Part shown: piece after piece, positions 8,796-25,830 of the stretch
How positions within the stretch are numbered: the stretch's first letter is position 1
Layout: each line of letters opens with the position of its first letter
Assembly (NCBI RefSeq): GCF_040536835.1
Contig: NZ_CP159578.1
Coordinates: 2,852,001-2,916,000, forward strand
Origin: Salinicola endophyticus
GTDB taxonomy: Bacteria; Pseudomonadota; Gammaproteobacteria; Pseudomonadales; Halomonadaceae
DNA: 64,000 bases
Reading direction: 5' to 3'
Notes under the pieces: generated by a model
The model's database searches: none
What the model saw: only the letters and a program-made list of their open reading frames with translations
Told to the model about the DNA's origin: nothing
Translations under genes and position numbers: made by a program

Positions 8796-9544
8796 GCGAC
8801 GGACTCCTCCAGTACCCAGTCGTAACCGCGCGCTTCGAGTTCGAGCGCCAGGCTCTTGTCGCCGCTCTTGACGATGCGCCCATCGACCAGCACGTGTACC
8901 CGATCCGGTTCGATATGGTTGAGCAGGCGCTGGTAGTGGGTCACCAGCAGGATCGCGCGATCGGCGCTGCGCAGCGAGTTGACCCCCTTGGCGACGACCT
9001 TCATGGCATCGATGTCCAGCCCCGAGTCGATCTCGTCGAGCATCGCCAGCTTGGGCTGCAGCACCAGCATCTGCAGGATCTCGTTACGCTTCTTCTCACC
9101 GCCGGAGAAGCCTTCGTTGACCGCGCGCTGCAGGAAGCTGGGGTCCATCTGCATCTCGGCGCTCTTCTCGCGCACCAGCTTCATGAACTCCGGTGCCGGA
9201 ATCTCGCCCTCGCCACGCGCCTCACGCGCGGCGTTGAGGGCGGCCTTGAGCAGATAGATGTTCTTCACCCCGGGAATCTCGATCGGGTACTGGAAACCCA
9301 GCAGCAGGCCGGCACGGGCGCGCTCCTCGATCTCCATCTCGAGCACGTCCTGACCTTCGAACAGGATACTGCCCTGGGTGACTTCGTAACCATCCTTGCC
9401 GGCGATGACCGCGGACAGGGTGGATTTGCCGGCACCGTTGGGACCCATGATGGCGTGAACTTCGCCGGGCTGGACCGTCAGGTTGAGGCCCTTGAGGATG
9501 GCCTTGCCTTCGACCGTGACGTGAAGATCCTTGACTTCGAGCAT
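8792..9544 (-). CDS. sufC: Fe-S cluster assembly ATPase SufC
   Basis: SufC is the soluble ABC ATPase that drives the SufBC2D scaffold. The 250-residue protein has Walker A GPNGAGKST (residues about 35-43), the SufC-type signature FSGGEKKRNE, Walker B KLAMLDEIDSGLD, and the H-loop VTHYQRLL. It follows sufB after a 76-bp gap and overlaps sufD by 4 bp. Confidence 0.96.
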   Translation of the reverse strand: MLEVKDLHVTVEGKAILKGLNLTVQPGEVHAIMGPNGAGKSTLSAVIAGKDGYEVTQGSILFEGQDVLEMEIEERARAGLLLGFQYPIEIPGVKNIYLLKAALNAAREARGEGEIPAPEFMKLVREKSAEMQMDPSFLQRAVNEGFSGGEKKRNEILQMLVLQPKLAMLDEIDSGLDIDAMKVVAKGVNSLRSADRAILLVTHYQRLLNHIEPDRVHVLVDGRIVKSGDKSLALELEARGYDWVLEESVA

Positions 9545-9620
9545 GAAAAAACCCTTGAAACGATGAGCGCCGCCGCGCGGCCACTCGATGATGACGATAA
9601 ACGGCTCGGGTGACGCGGCC

Positions 9621-11063
<1,443 letters not shown>

Positions 11064-11167
11064 GGTCTCCTCTCCTCTCTCTCGAGAGTCTTGTCGCGCC
11101 AGCCTCTTCTCCGCGATACGCCCCTTCCGGTCGCGACCACGGGACCCCGGGAGTCGTGCTGACTGTT

Positions 11168-11641
11168 CTAGCGCCGGCCCTCGGCCACGCTGGGCAGCGT
11201 GACGCTCTGGATCGGCATCAGTACGGGTAACTTGATCGGTGCTTCCTGGGCCAGATGGGCCAGCGTGACGCCATCGAGCAGCGTGCGGATCGCCTGCGAT
11301 ACGCGTTGCCAGTTGTCGGCCACGCCGCAGGTGCCGATCAGCTCGCACTCACCGTCGACATGACTGCACTCGGTCATGCCGATCGGCCCCTCGATCGCCG
11401 CGATGATATCGCTGGCAGCGATGTCCACCGCCGGCCGTGCCAGCACATAGCCGCCGTGGGAGCCTCGCCGCGATACCAACAGCCCCTCTTTCGCCAGCAT
11501 CTTGAGCGTCTTGCCTACGGTCGGATGCGGCAGATGCAGCCGCTGGGCCAGCTCGGAAGCCGTATGCGCTTCCTCGGGCGCCCGCGCGATCTGCGCCATC
11601 ATCATCGCGGCGTAGTCCGTCAGCTTGGAAAGTTTCAGCAT
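11168..11641 (-). CDS. SUF system Rrf2-type Fe-S assembly regulator
   Basis: This 157-residue Rrf2/IscR-family protein begins [15 protein letters not shown] and has a winged-helix DNA-binding domain ([30 protein letters not shown]) followed by the cluster-binding segment with three Cys ([14 protein letters not shown]), as in IscR-like [2Fe-2S] sensors. It heads the suf operon, and an IscR-type box lies about 110 bp upstream, so autoregulation by Fe-S status is likely. An ATG five codons upstream is possible but does not match the family N-terminus. Confidence 0.92.
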   Translation of the reverse strand: MLKLSKLTDYAAMMMAQIARAPEEAHTASELAQRLHLPHPTVGKTLKMLAKEGLLVSRRGSHGGYVLARPAVDIAASDIIAAIEGPIGMTECSHVDGECELIGTCGVADNWQRVSQAIRTLLDGVTLAHLAQEAPIKLPVLMPIQSVTLPSVAEGRR

Positions 11642-11750
11642 GCACCGGGCCTGCACTCGACGACTCGACAGGTGCGAGCCACCTTGGGTGAAACGGTTCG
11701 ATCATCGACCCTTGTCGCGGGCCGATACGGGCATCCGTGCCCGCGAGATC

Positions 11751-11775
11751 ATATAGGACCATTTTAGTCCCCTTT
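11751..11775 (-). promoter_or_regulatory. IscR type 1-like operator in the suf promoter region
   Basis: On the minus strand the core GACTAAAATGGTC (11757-11769) matches the IscR type 1 core GACTRWWWYAGTC at 12 of 13 positions, and the 25-bp site matches the full consensus at 18. TATGAT (11748-11753) just downstream is a plausible -10 element, so the box would cover the -35 to -10 spacer. The -35 itself is weak, as at Fe-S-regulated promoters. Site and position are seen; binding is inferred. Confidence 0.65.
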
Positions 11776-12008
11776 GCACAGAGTGTGAACCCTCGCCATA
11801 CGTCAAACGCCCGCGCTGCCGGGCCCTGCGGCAGGCCCCGACAGTGCCGCTACCCGCCGCCTGACAGCAACACACGGATCCGGTGCCAGACCGCGCCGCG
11901 CGCGGCCCCGCGGCGAAACGTGATGGCTCAGCCAAGGGGACGCATCAGGGGCACTCGTCTCGGGAAACAGACTTTGCCTATCACCGGAATTGAAAGAATT
12001 GTGGGCAA

Positions 12009-12036
12009 TAAAAAGCCCGCTGCCGAGGCAGCGGGC
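12009..12036 (-). terminator. Terminator of purA
   Basis: Read on the minus strand, GCCCGCTGCC and GGCAGCGGGC form a hairpin followed by TTTTTATT, 25 bp after the purA stop. Confidence 0.9.
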
Positions 12037-12060
12037 CGGGAGGGCGGATCGCGTCGCGAC

Positions 12061-14590
<2,530 letters not shown>

Positions 14591-14728
14591 GAGCCTGTCC
14601 TGCCAAGCGGTAAGTCGTGAGGATCGAGGGCGCCGGCGCGCGGCGCCGCCCGACAACGTCATCTGGATGCGGCCGTGTCCACACCCCGCACGCCCCTTGC
14701 AGCGTGCGGCGGCACGAACCTCTCGCAC

Positions 14729-14751
14729 AAAAAAGCCGGGCAAGACCCGGC
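14729..14751 (-). terminator. Terminator of the hfq-hflX-hflKC gene series
   Basis: On the minus strand, a GCCGGG/CCCGGC hairpin (14735-14751) is followed by TTTTTT. It lies 62 bp after the hflC stop and separates that series from hisZ-purA. Confidence 0.85.
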
Positions 14752-14813
14752 GTCGAAAATGGTACCACGAAACGCCCGCGGGGAAATCCCGCGGACGTGG
14801 GTTTCTCATGCGC

Positions 14814-15773
14814 TCACTGCGCCGCCCCCGGCTGCGGGTTCTTCAGGTAGCGGAAGAACTGGCTGTTCTCGGGGCTCAGCACCAGCAGATCCTTGCCTTC
14901 GCCGTTGAAGCTGTCGCGGTAGGCCTGCATCGAGCGGTAGAAGGCGTAGAAGTCCGGGTCCTTCTGGTAAGCGCCGGCGTAGATCTTGGCCGCCTGGGCA
15001 TCACCCTCACCGCGCGTGGTCTCAGACTCCTGACGGCCGCTGGCAAGAATCTCCTGACGCTGGCGGTCGGCGTCGGCGCGAATCGCCTCGGCCTGCTGCA
15101 GACCCTCGGCGCGGTAGGTGCGCGCGGCCTGCTCACGTTCGGAGTTCATACGCTCGTAGACCGCCTGGGTCACCTCGGTGGGCAGTTCGATGCGCTTCAC
15201 CCGGATATCCAGGATATGCACGCCGAGCTCCTTGCGCATGGCCGCATCGAGCTGTTGAACCGGCTCGACCATCAGCTCTTCGCGGGCGCCCTCGACCGTG
15301 TCCGGGCCTTTACTCTTCCCGGCCAGGTCCTCTTTCTTGCTCTCGGCGGCGATGCGCTCCTGGATGATGTCGGACATCTGGGTCTGGCCGAACTTGTTGC
15401 GCAACGCCTCGTCGGTCCGCGGGGCGATCAGGTTCTCGGCAACCTGGATGTTACCCCGGGTCGCTTCGTAGAACTGCTTCGGATCGGCGATCTTCCACTT
15501 GACGAAGGAGTCGACGATGACCGCTTTGGAGTCGGCGGTCAGATAGCGCGTAGCGCCGGAGTCCACCGTCTGTACGCGCACGTCGAAGATACGCACGGTA
15601 TTGAATACCGGTAGCTTGAAGTGCAGCCCGGGACCGATATTGTTCTCGATCACCTCGCCGAAGCGTAGCTTGATGGCGCGCTGGGTCTCGTTGACGACGT
15701 AGAAACTCGCGCTGGCGAACCACGCCAGCAGCGCCAGGACGATGACGCCGATCAGGGCACGATTGTTAAACAT
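14814..15773 (-). CDS. hflC: HflC, FtsH modulator subunit
   Basis: HflC and HflK form a membrane complex around FtsH that limits its proteolysis of membrane proteins. This 319-residue protein has an N-terminal membrane anchor (ALIGVIVLALLAWFASASFYVV) and a periplasmic SPFH/band-7 domain with VNETQRAIKLRFGEV, RYLTADSKAVIVDSFVKWKI and the long helical RSEREQAARTYRAEG-like segment. Its ATG overlaps the hflK TAA (TAATG), giving coupled translation. Confidence 0.95.
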   Translation of the reverse strand: MFNNRALIGVIVLALLAWFASASFYVVNETQRAIKLRFGEVIENNIGPGLHFKLPVFNTVRIFDVRVQTVDSGATRYLTADSKAVIVDSFVKWKIADPKQFYEATRGNIQVAENLIAPRTDEALRNKFGQTQMSDIIQERIAAESKKEDLAGKSKGPDTVEGAREELMVEPVQQLDAAMRKELGVHILDIRVKRIELPTEVTQAVYERMNSEREQAARTYRAEGLQQAEAIRADADRQRQEILASGRQESETTRGEGDAQAAKIYAGAYQKDPDFYAFYRSMQAYRDSFNGEGKDLLVLSPENSQFFRYLKNPQPGAAQ

Positions 15774-17026
15774 TAACGGCCCTCCCGCAGGCTGGAACTA
15801 CGCGTCTGCTGCTGCGAGTTGCTGCTGCTGTTCATGTGATCGACCACCTCACGCGAAATCTGTTCGAGTTGCTGCATGCTCATCTTGGTCGCGTTGCCGT
15901 CGCTGCTGGCGTTGCCACCGGCCTGCATCTGGTTGAGCGGCAGCACGGTGACCGCGCTGCTGTCACCGAGATCGACCAGCGCCTTGGGCGTCTGGCTCAG
16001 CACCTGGCTGATCGTCTCCAGATAGAGGCGCTCGCGGGTGACCTTGGGCGCCTGCTGGTACTCGCCCAGCAGCGAGTTGAAGCGGTTGGTCTGACCAGTG
16101 GCATCGGCCACGGCGGCGGCCTTGTAACCCTGAGCTTCTTCGACCAGCCGCTGCTTCTGACCCTTGGCCTCGAGCACGACGGCCTGGCTGTAGGCATTGG
16201 CCTGGTTGATCGAACGCTGGCGCTCTTCACGCGCACGGATGACATCGTCGAAGGCGTTCTGGACCTGATCAGGCGGCGCCGTCGACTCGACGTTGACGGT
16301 CTGCAGGCGCAGGCCGGTGCCGTAGGCATCCATATAGGCGCTGAGGCGATCGAAGACGCGCTGCCCCAGGCGATCACGCCCGGTGGTCAGGATCTGCTGC
16401 AGTTTCATGTTGCCGACTTCCTGGCGCAGGGCCGAGTCCATCGCGTTCTGCAGCGTCATCTCCGGCTCGTTGACGTTGACCAGGAAGGCATGGGCATCGC
16501 TGACCACGTACTGAGTGGAGACGCTGACGCGAACGATGTTCTCATCGCTGGTGAGCATCGAGTCGGTCTGGTTGGCCGAACGGATACTGGTCACGTTGAC
16601 ATTCTTGACCTGATCCACGATCGGCGGATTCCAGTGCAACCCGGGATTGAGGGTGGTGGTGTACTTGCCGAAGCGGAACACCACGCCGCGCTCGGACTGA
16701 TCGATCAGGTGGAAGCCGGAACCGGCCCACACCACCGCGGCGACGATCACCACCAGCAGCGGCAGCACGAAAGGATTGCGCTTGCCACCACCGCTGCCGT
16801 CACCACCACCGGCGCCGCCGCGCTTGCCGCGGCCGCCGAACAGACGGCTGATCTTGTCCTGAAACTTCTTCAGCGCCTCATCGAGATCCGGCGGCCCCTG
16901 ATTGTTGCCGCCGCCGCGATTGTTGCCATCGCCATTGTCACCACCATTCCCGCTCGGGCGGCGGCCCCCCCCGCCACTCCAAGGGTCCTGCTGGTTGTTG
17001 CCACCACCTGGCTCGTTCCAAGCCAT
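15773..17026 (-). CDS. hflK: HflK, FtsH modulator subunit
   Basis: HflK is the partner of HflC in the FtsH-modulating complex. The 417-residue protein starts with a very Gly/Asn-rich cytoplasmic part (residues 1-75), then one membrane helix (PFVLPLLVVIVAAVVWAGSG), then the SPFH domain with QSERGVVFRFGKYTTTLNPGLHW. The start at 17026 (MAWNEPGGGNNQQDPW) is the family-typical one; an in-frame ATG nine codons upstream is less likely. The C-terminal tail is Gln/Ser-rich. Confidence 0.95.
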   Translation of the reverse strand: MAWNEPGGGNNQQDPWSGGGGRRPSGNGGDNGDGNNRGGGNNQGPPDLDEALKKFQDKISRLFGGRGKRGGAGGGDGSGGGKRNPFVLPLLVVIVAAVVWAGSGFHLIDQSERGVVFRFGKYTTTLNPGLHWNPPIVDQVKNVNVTSIRSANQTDSMLTSDENIVRVSVSTQYVVSDAHAFLVNVNEPEMTLQNAMDSALRQEVGNMKLQQILTTGRDRLGQRVFDRLSAYMDAYGTGLRLQTVNVESTAPPDQVQNAFDDVIRAREERQRSINQANAYSQAVVLEAKGQKQRLVEEAQGYKAAAVADATGQTNRFNSLLGEYQQAPKVTRERLYLETISQVLSQTPKALVDLGDSSAVTVLPLNQMQAGGNASSDGNATKMSMQQLEQISREVVDHMNSSSNSQQQTRSSSLREGR

Positions 17027-17200
17027 ACCTAAGTCTCCACTCGATGCGATCAAAGCGTTGCGTCAGGCGTGGGGAGTACGAGCCGCCGAGGCGGTTGGCG
17101 TCGGCGCACTGGGCGTGTTCGGCCTGATGTCGAATCGTCGTCGCCCTGTGCGAATCGGGCCCGCGGGCCACGAAGCTCCCCTGCGTAATCAGTTCCCGCG

Positions 17201-18523
17201 TCAGACCCGTTCCCAGTCGTCGATCGGGGCCTGCTCGTGTACGGGCAAGTAGTTATCGGCGCTTTCGCCCAAGCGGGCCATCATCTGCATAAACTCCCGT
17301 CGGGGCAAGCGAATCTCGAGAATCGTCCGACCCCCCTCATCGAACGACTCCTCGCGTACCGCCTGCAGTTCATGCAGCGCTGCCCGTAGTCGACCTTGCT
17401 CCGGCGTCAGCGTCAAGCGGATGTCGAGAATGTCCTCCGCCAGCCACTCGCCGATCGCCTCACGCAGCAGTTCGAGCCCCTGACCGTCACGCGCCGAGAG
17501 CCACACCACCTGCGGACGTCCCTGGCCGTCGCGCTCGATGCGCGGCGCGGTATCCATCAGGTCGATCTTGTTCATCACCAGCAGGCGCGGTACGTCGTCG
17601 GCATCGATCTCGGCCAGCACGCTGTCGACCTGGGCCACGTTGAGCTCGCGGTCGGGGTCGGCGGCATCGATCACATGCACCAGCAGGCTCGCCTCGGTGG
17701 CTTCCTGCAGGGTGGCCTGGAACGCCTCGACCAGCTTGTGCGGCAGGTGGCGAATGAAGCCCACGGTATCCGCCAGCACCACCTCGCCCACGTCGGGCAC
17801 GTCGAGACGCCTGAGAGTCGGGTCGAGGGTGGCGAAGAGCTGATCGGCGGCGTAGACCTCGGCCGCGGTGATGGCGTTGAACAGCGTCGACTTGCCGGCG
17901 TTGGTGTAGCCCACCAGAGACACGCTGGGCACCTCTGCCCGGGCCCGCGCCCGACGGTTCTGATCGCGCTGCTTGCGCACCTTCTCGAGACGCTTGTGGA
18001 TCGACTTGATGCGTGCACGCAGCAGCCGACGGTCGGTCTCGAGCTGGGTCTCGCCGGGGCCGCGCAGGCCGATCCCCCCCTTCTGCCGCTCCAGGTGAGT
18101 CCAGCCGCGCACCAGCCGGGTCGACATGTACTCGAGCTGGGCCAGCTCGACCTGCAGCTTGCCTTCGTGGGTTCGCGCACGCTGCGCGAAAATATCCAGG
18201 ATCAGCCCCGTACGATCGAGCACACGGCAGTTGAGGCTGCGCTCGAGGTTGCGCTCCTGGGAGGGAGACAGGGCGTGGTTGAAGATGACCAGTTCGGCGT
18301 GGTGAGCCGTGAGGGCGTGCTTGACCTCGTCGAGCTTGCCACTGCCGATGAAGGAACGAGGGTCGGGACGGCGCCGGCTGCCCTGAATCAGGGTCGCCGG
18401 CACCGCACCAGCGGATCGCACCAGCTCCAGGAGTTCACCTGGATCCTCGCGATCCTGCTCGTCCTGAAAGTCCACATGGACCAGAATCGCCGTTTCGCCG
18501 GCGTCGGGACGTTCGAAAAACAA
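17201..18523 (-). CDS. hflX: Ribosome-associated GTPase HflX
   Basis: HflX is a GTPase that splits stalled or stressed ribosomes. This 440-residue copy has the HflX N-terminal domain (ATLIQGSRRRPDPRSFIGSGK), the RGPGETQLETDRR linker, and a G domain with GYTNAGKSTLFN, DTVGFIRHLPHKLVEAF and NKIDLMD. It starts 14 bp after hfq, matching the conserved hfq-hflX pair, and is followed by hflK after 174 bp. Confidence 0.95.
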   Translation of the reverse strand: MFFERPDAGETAILVHVDFQDEQDREDPGELLELVRSAGAVPATLIQGSRRRPDPRSFIGSGKLDEVKHALTAHHAELVIFNHALSPSQERNLERSLNCRVLDRTGLILDIFAQRARTHEGKLQVELAQLEYMSTRLVRGWTHLERQKGGIGLRGPGETQLETDRRLLRARIKSIHKRLEKVRKQRDQNRRARARAEVPSVSLVGYTNAGKSTLFNAITAAEVYAADQLFATLDPTLRRLDVPDVGEVVLADTVGFIRHLPHKLVEAFQATLQEATEASLLVHVIDAADPDRELNVAQVDSVLAEIDADDVPRLLVMNKIDLMDTAPRIERDGQGRPQVVWLSARDGQGLELLREAIGEWLAEDILDIRLTLTPEQGRLRAALHELQAVREESFDEGGRTILEIRLPRREFMQMMARLGESADNYLPVHEQAPIDDWERV

Positions 18524-18537
18524 TCACTACCTCTCGA

Positions 18538-18789
18538 TCAATTGTCGAGCCCGGGCGCTGCGTTGGGGTCCTGCGGCGGCAACCGGACGTTACGGGAGGG
18601 CACGACCGTGGAGATGGCGTGCTTGTAGACCATCTGGCTCACGGTGTTGCGCAGCAGGATGACGAACTGATCGAAGGATTCGATCTGACCCTGCAGCTTG
18701 ATGCCGTTGACGAGGAAGATGGAAACCGGGATGCGCTCCTTGCGCAGGATGTTCAGGTACGGGTCCTGAAGGGACTGCCCTTTGGACAT
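18538..18789 (-). CDS. hfq: RNA chaperone Hfq
   Basis: Hfq is the Sm-like hexameric RNA chaperone that pairs small RNAs with mRNAs. The 83-residue protein carries Sm1 ([21 protein letters not shown]) and Sm2 ([13 protein letters not shown]) with the proximal-face QSLQDPYLN and the KHAIST motif intact. The C-terminal tail is short. It sits between miaA and hflX, the standard gammaproteobacterial order. Confidence 0.98.
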   Translation of the reverse strand: MSKGQSLQDPYLNILRKERIPVSIFLVNGIKLQGQIESFDQFVILLRNTVSQMVYKHAISTVVPSRNVRLPPQDPNAAPGLDN

Positions 18790-18949
18790 GTTGCTCTCCC
18801 ATAATGTGAAAACTCATCGCTTTGGCGAGACGAGCCATACTGTTTTTGACTTGCTTTTCTGTTGTCGGCGACGCCGCACTCGGTTCCGGCAGCGTGGCGC
18901 GGCAGCGATCACCGCTCGCCATCGTCGTGACGAAGCTTCCTATTTTACG

Positions 18950-19891
18950 CTAACTCCCATGGGCACGCACGATTTTCACGACCTGCGCGAGGGCGTCAGG
19001 GGCGCTGCTGTCGACCCACACCAGCCCGGGCCAACGCCGCAACCAGGTCAGCTGGCGCTTGGCCAGTTGACGGGTGGCGGCGACCCCTCGGGCCCGCAGG
19101 CCGTCGCGGTCGTAGGCGCCATCGAGATGCTCCCACGTCTGACGATAACCGACACTGCGCATGGAGGGCAGATCGAGGTGCAGGTCACCCCGCTGTTTCA
19201 ATGTAGCCACTTCCTCGATGAATCCGCCATCCAGCATCGCCTCGAATCGCACCGCGATACGCTGGTGAAGTTCGCCACGATCGGCAGGCGCGAGAGCAAT
19301 GGACAACAGTCGCCACGGAAAGTTTGCCCGCTGCTGCCGACGCCAGTGCTCGCTCAGCGCCACGCCGCTCACCCGCTGCACCTCCAGCGCACGGATCAGA
19401 CGCTGACGGTTGTGCGGATGAATCGCCGCCGCGGCCTCGGGGTCAACCGCCGCCAGCTCGGCGTGCAGCGCCGCGTAGCCGTGCGACTCCCCGTGCTGGC
19501 GCAGCGCCTCGCGCAGCTCGGGGTCCGCCGCCGGCATCTCGGCCACCCCCTCCACCAGACGCTTGGCGTACATCATGGTACCGCCGACCAGCAGCGGCGT
19601 CTTGCCGCCGGCAGAGATCGCCTGCATGGCGCTCAGGGCATCCTCGCGAAAATCCGCCGCCGAGTAACGCTCGGCCGGGTCACGAATATCGATCAGCCGA
19701 TGCGGCGCACGTGCCAGCTCCTCGGCACTGGGCTTGGCGGTGCCGATATTCATGCCGCGGTAGACCATCGCCGAATCGACGCTGATCAGCTCGCAGCCGC
19801 ACTGCTCGTGGAGCGCGATCGCGGTATCGGTCTTGCCGGCGGCGGTCGGCCCCAGCAGCAGGATCGCCGTCGGGCGGTCATCTCGGGTCAC
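18950..19891 (-). CDS. miaA: tRNA dimethylallyltransferase MiaA
   Basis: MiaA transfers a dimethylallyl group to N6 of A37 in tRNAs reading UNN codons. The 313-residue protein has the P-loop GPTAAGKTDTA (residues about 14-24), the SVDSAMVYRGMNIGTAKP motif and LLVGGTMMYAKRL. The initiation codon is GTG at 19891, giving MTRDDRPTAILLLGPT. A repeat element (19916-20058) fills almost all of the space between mutL and this gene, so its leader is unusual and its ribosome site is weak. Confidence 0.95.
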   Translation of the reverse strand: MTRDDRPTAILLLGPTAAGKTDTAIALHEQCGCELISVDSAMVYRGMNIGTAKPSAEELARAPHRLIDIRDPAERYSAADFREDALSAMQAISAGGKTPLLVGGTMMYAKRLVEGVAEMPAADPELREALRQHGESHGYAALHAELAAVDPEAAAAIHPHNRQRLIRALEVQRVSGVALSEHWRRQQRANFPWRLLSIALAPADRGELHQRIAVRFEAMLDGGFIEEVATLKQRGDLHLDLPSMRSVGYRQTWEHLDGAYDRDGLRARGVAATRQLAKRQLTWLRRWPGLVWVDSSAPDALAQVVKIVRAHGS

Positions 19892-19915
19892 GTGTATTCT
19901 CTAAAAGTGTGTCTC

Positions 19916-20057
19916 AGAGGGTGTTTACAAATTCGGCGAGCGAAGGCAAGACAAGGCAAAATCGGTCGAAAAAGCGGAGTTTACACGGGGTAAATGAGCA
20001 TTTTGAGGCCGATTTTAACGCCGTATTGCCGAGCGCAGGCATTTTGTAAGTACCCTC

Positions 20058-20058
<1 letters not shown>
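19916..20058. repeat. Dispersed structured repeat, copy A (mutL-miaA junction)
   Basis: This 143-bp element has ends AGAGGGTGTTTACAA (19916-19930) and TTGTAAGTACCCTCT (20044-20058), complementary at 13 of 15 positions, an inner AAAATCGG/CCGATTTT pair, and a central TTTAC/GTAAA pair. The core (GAGCGAAGGCA..., GCGGAGTTTAC..., TAAATGAGCA) recurs at 37423-37569 and in part, inverted, at 35776-35910. Its last base is the first base of the mutL stop triplet on the opposite strand. Confidence 0.8.
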
Positions 20059-22073
<2,015 letters not shown>

Positions 22074-22104
22074 CTCTCTGTTCTCCTCGTCCGATATCGC
22101 CAGC

Positions 22105-23622
22105 TCACGGGATCGTCAGCACCTGGCCCACGCGCAGGATGTCGCTGTCGAGGCCATTGGCCTGCTTCAGCGCACGCATGCTGATACCGTGACCCGCCGC
22201 CACCTGCGACAGGGTATCGCCGGCGCGCACCCGGTACTCGTTGCTGGCACTGCCGCGACCCTGATCGCGCTGCCACGCCAGCAGGCTGGCGGGCGGCGGA
22301 TGCTGCCGGAAATGCGCCACGATCCCCGCGTAGATCGCCTGGGCGAGCTCGGCCTGATGCTTCGAGGAGCGCAGCTCCGCCTCCTCCCTAGGGTTGGAGA
22401 TGAAGCCGGTCTCCACCAGCAGCGAGGGGATATCCGGCGACTTCAGTACCACGAAGCCCGCCTGCTCCACCTTGGACTTGTGCAACTTGTTGATCCGCCC
22501 CAGCTTGTCGAGCACCTGACCACCGGTGGCCAGTGAGTCGTTCATGGTCGCGGTCATGGTCAGATCGAGCAGCACGCCGCGCAGCACCTCGTCCTTGTCG
22601 TCGAGACTGAGATTGCCGTCGACGCCGCCGATCAGGTCCGACTGGTTCTCGCTCGCCGCCAGCCAGCGCGCGGTCTCGGAGGTCGCCCCGCCCTGGGAGA
22701 GCGCATATACCGAGCTGCCCGAGGGCTGCCGGCTGCGCACCGCATCGGCGTGGATCGAGACGAAGAAGTCCGCCTTCTGCTGGCGCGCCAGCAGGGTGCG
22801 CTGGCGCAGGCCGACATAGTAGTCGCTGTCACGGGTCATGAAGGCCTTGAACCCAGGGGTCTGGTCGAAGCGCTGCTTCAGCTTGCGCGCGATCCCCAGC
22901 ACCACGTCCTTCTCACGCGTACCGTTGGGGCCGATCGCCCCCGGGTCCTCGCCGCCGTGGCCAGGATCGACGGCGATGATGATGTCACGCTTGGGGTGCG
23001 GCTGCGCTTCCACCGTGGCGGCGACCGCATCGGCCTGCTCCGGATTGCCCTCGACCACCGCCTCCTTCTGCGCCCGCTGCGCGGCGATCTCCTGATCGCG
23101 GATCATCGCCTCGATCGGATCGATCGGATCGGCCACGGCGCTGGCGCCGGGGTAGTCGAGATCGACCACCAGGCGATCGCTGTACTGCTTGTTGGGCGGC
23201 AGGGTGAAGCTCTTGGGCACCACCGCGCGATTGACGTCGAGCACCACGCGCAGCCCGCCGCTCTCGCGCACCCCGGTACGCACCTTGTCGATGGCACTGG
23301 CGTCGAGGTCGAGCTTGGCGATGTCGACGTCTAGCTGGGTGCTGTCGAGATCGATCACCACCCGACGCGGATTGTCCAGGGTGAAGACGTTGGCCTGCAC
23401 CGGCCCCGAGAGATCGAACACCAGGCGCACGTGGTCGGGCGCCGACCACAGCCGCAGATTATTGACCTTGGCCGCCTGCGCCGCCGAGGTCGGTAGCAGA
23501 CAGCCGAGTACCAGCAGCAGACAGCCGAGCGCCAGCAGTGCCAGCCCGCCACAGCGGCGCCGCCAGCCGCGCGCTAACGCGCCCGCTGCAGTCATGTCCC
23601 TGTGTGCCACATCCTTCAGCAT
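22105..23622 (-). CDS. N-acetylmuramoyl-L-alanine amidase (AmiB/AmiC type) with AMIN and LysM
   Basis: This periplasmic enzyme cleaves the amide bond of peptidoglycan during cell separation. The 505-residue protein has a hydrophobic export signal (about 20-50), an AMIN domain ([21 protein letters not shown]), the zinc amidase domain with [19 protein letters not shown] and [11 protein letters not shown], and a C-terminal LysM repeat ([19 protein letters not shown]). Gene order mutL-amidase-tsaE matches amiB loci in gammaproteobacteria. It overlaps the tsaE stop by 7 bp. The start could lie at an internal Met around residue 10. Confidence 0.9.
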   Translation of the reverse strand: MLKDVAHRDMTAAGALARGWRRRCGGLALLALGCLLLVLGCLLPTSAAQAAKVNNLRLWSAPDHVRLVFDLSGPVQANVFTLDNPRRVVIDLDSTQLDVDIAKLDLDASAIDKVRTGVRESGGLRVVLDVNRAVVPKSFTLPPNKQYSDRLVVDLDYPGASAVADPIDPIEAMIRDQEIAAQRAQKEAVVEGNPEQADAVAATVEAQPHPKRDIIIAVDPGHGGEDPGAIGPNGTREKDVVLGIARKLKQRFDQTPGFKAFMTRDSDYYVGLRQRTLLARQQKADFFVSIHADAVRSRQPSGSSVYALSQGGATSETARWLAASENQSDLIGGVDGNLSLDDKDEVLRGVLLDLTMTATMNDSLATGGQVLDKLGRINKLHKSKVEQAGFVVLKSPDIPSLLVETGFISNPREEAELRSSKHQAELAQAIYAGIVAHFRQHPPPASLLAWQRDQGRGSASNEYRVRAGDTLSQVAAGHGISMRALKQANGLDSDILRVGQVLTIP

Positions 23623-24095
23623 GCATCTTCCTTGTCGCTCAACGCCGCCGGCAGCGAGGCCAGCACGTCACGTCCATGTTGAGTGTGCGCTACCGCCGCG
23701 ACCCGACGCCCGCTCTCGGCCAGGCTCAGATGCAGTTCGAGATCGGGTCGCGGCAGCCATCCTGCACCGCGGCTGGGCCACTCGATCACGCTGAGGACGC
23801 TGTCGTCCAGCATGTCGCGTGCGCCCATGAACTCGAGTTCTTCGGGATCGCCGAGGCGGTAGAGGTCGAAATGGTAGACCCGGTAACGGCCCAGCTCGTA
23901 GGGCTCGACCAGCGTATAGGTGGGGCTCTTGACCGCCCCTGTATGACCATGGGCGCGCAGGATACCGCGCGTCAGCGTGGTCTTGCCGGCGCCCAGCTCA
24001 CCGATCAGATGAATCTGGCCGCGCCCGGCGAGGGCGTATCCCAAGGATTCGCCGAAGGCCACCTGGGCGGCTTCGTCTTGCAGTAGGATCGGCAT
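23616..24095 (-). CDS. tsaE: tRNA t6A threonylcarbamoylation ATPase TsaE
   Basis: TsaE is the small P-loop ATPase needed with TsaB and TsaD to form t6A37 in ANN-decoding tRNAs. The 159-residue protein has GELGAGKTTLTRGIL (Walker A, residues about 32-46), SPTYTLVEPY and HFDLYRLGDPEELEFMG, all standard for the family. It lies between nnr and the amidase gene, its usual neighbours, and overlaps the latter. Confidence 0.93.
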   Translation of the reverse strand: MPILLQDEAAQVAFGESLGYALAGRGQIHLIGELGAGKTTLTRGILRAHGHTGAVKSPTYTLVEPYELGRYRVYHFDLYRLGDPEELEFMGARDMLDDSVLSVIEWPSRGAGWLPRPDLELHLSLAESGRRVAAVAHTQHGRDVLASLPAALSDKEDAC

Positions 24096-24221
24096 GGTTG
24101 CACTAGCTTCGTCAAAGTTCGGCCCGCCTCACGCAGCGGCCTCGAGTCAAGAAACGGCCACAGCAGAGCGGCGGCGGCAGCGTGGCTACGGCATAGCCGC
24201 CAGGGCTCACGCTGCCGGCCG

Positions 24222-25709
<1,488 letters not shown>

Positions 25710-25830
25710 GTCGCCTCCTGAGGAGCCCATGGCGGCGCGCCCGGCCTGCCGTTGCTGTTCGATCTGGTGTAGGGTAGCGCACCCGAGCACCGCTCGCGGC
25801 CCGAACCACCCGAGACGAGCAGGAAGACGC

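Larger units (their letters stand above)
11642..12060. other. Intergenic region between purA and the suf regulator
   Basis: This 419-bp gap holds the purA terminator (12009-12036) and the suf promoter region with the IscR-like box (11751-11775). The stretch 11790-11990 shows no convincing gene or RNA. Confidence 0.5.
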
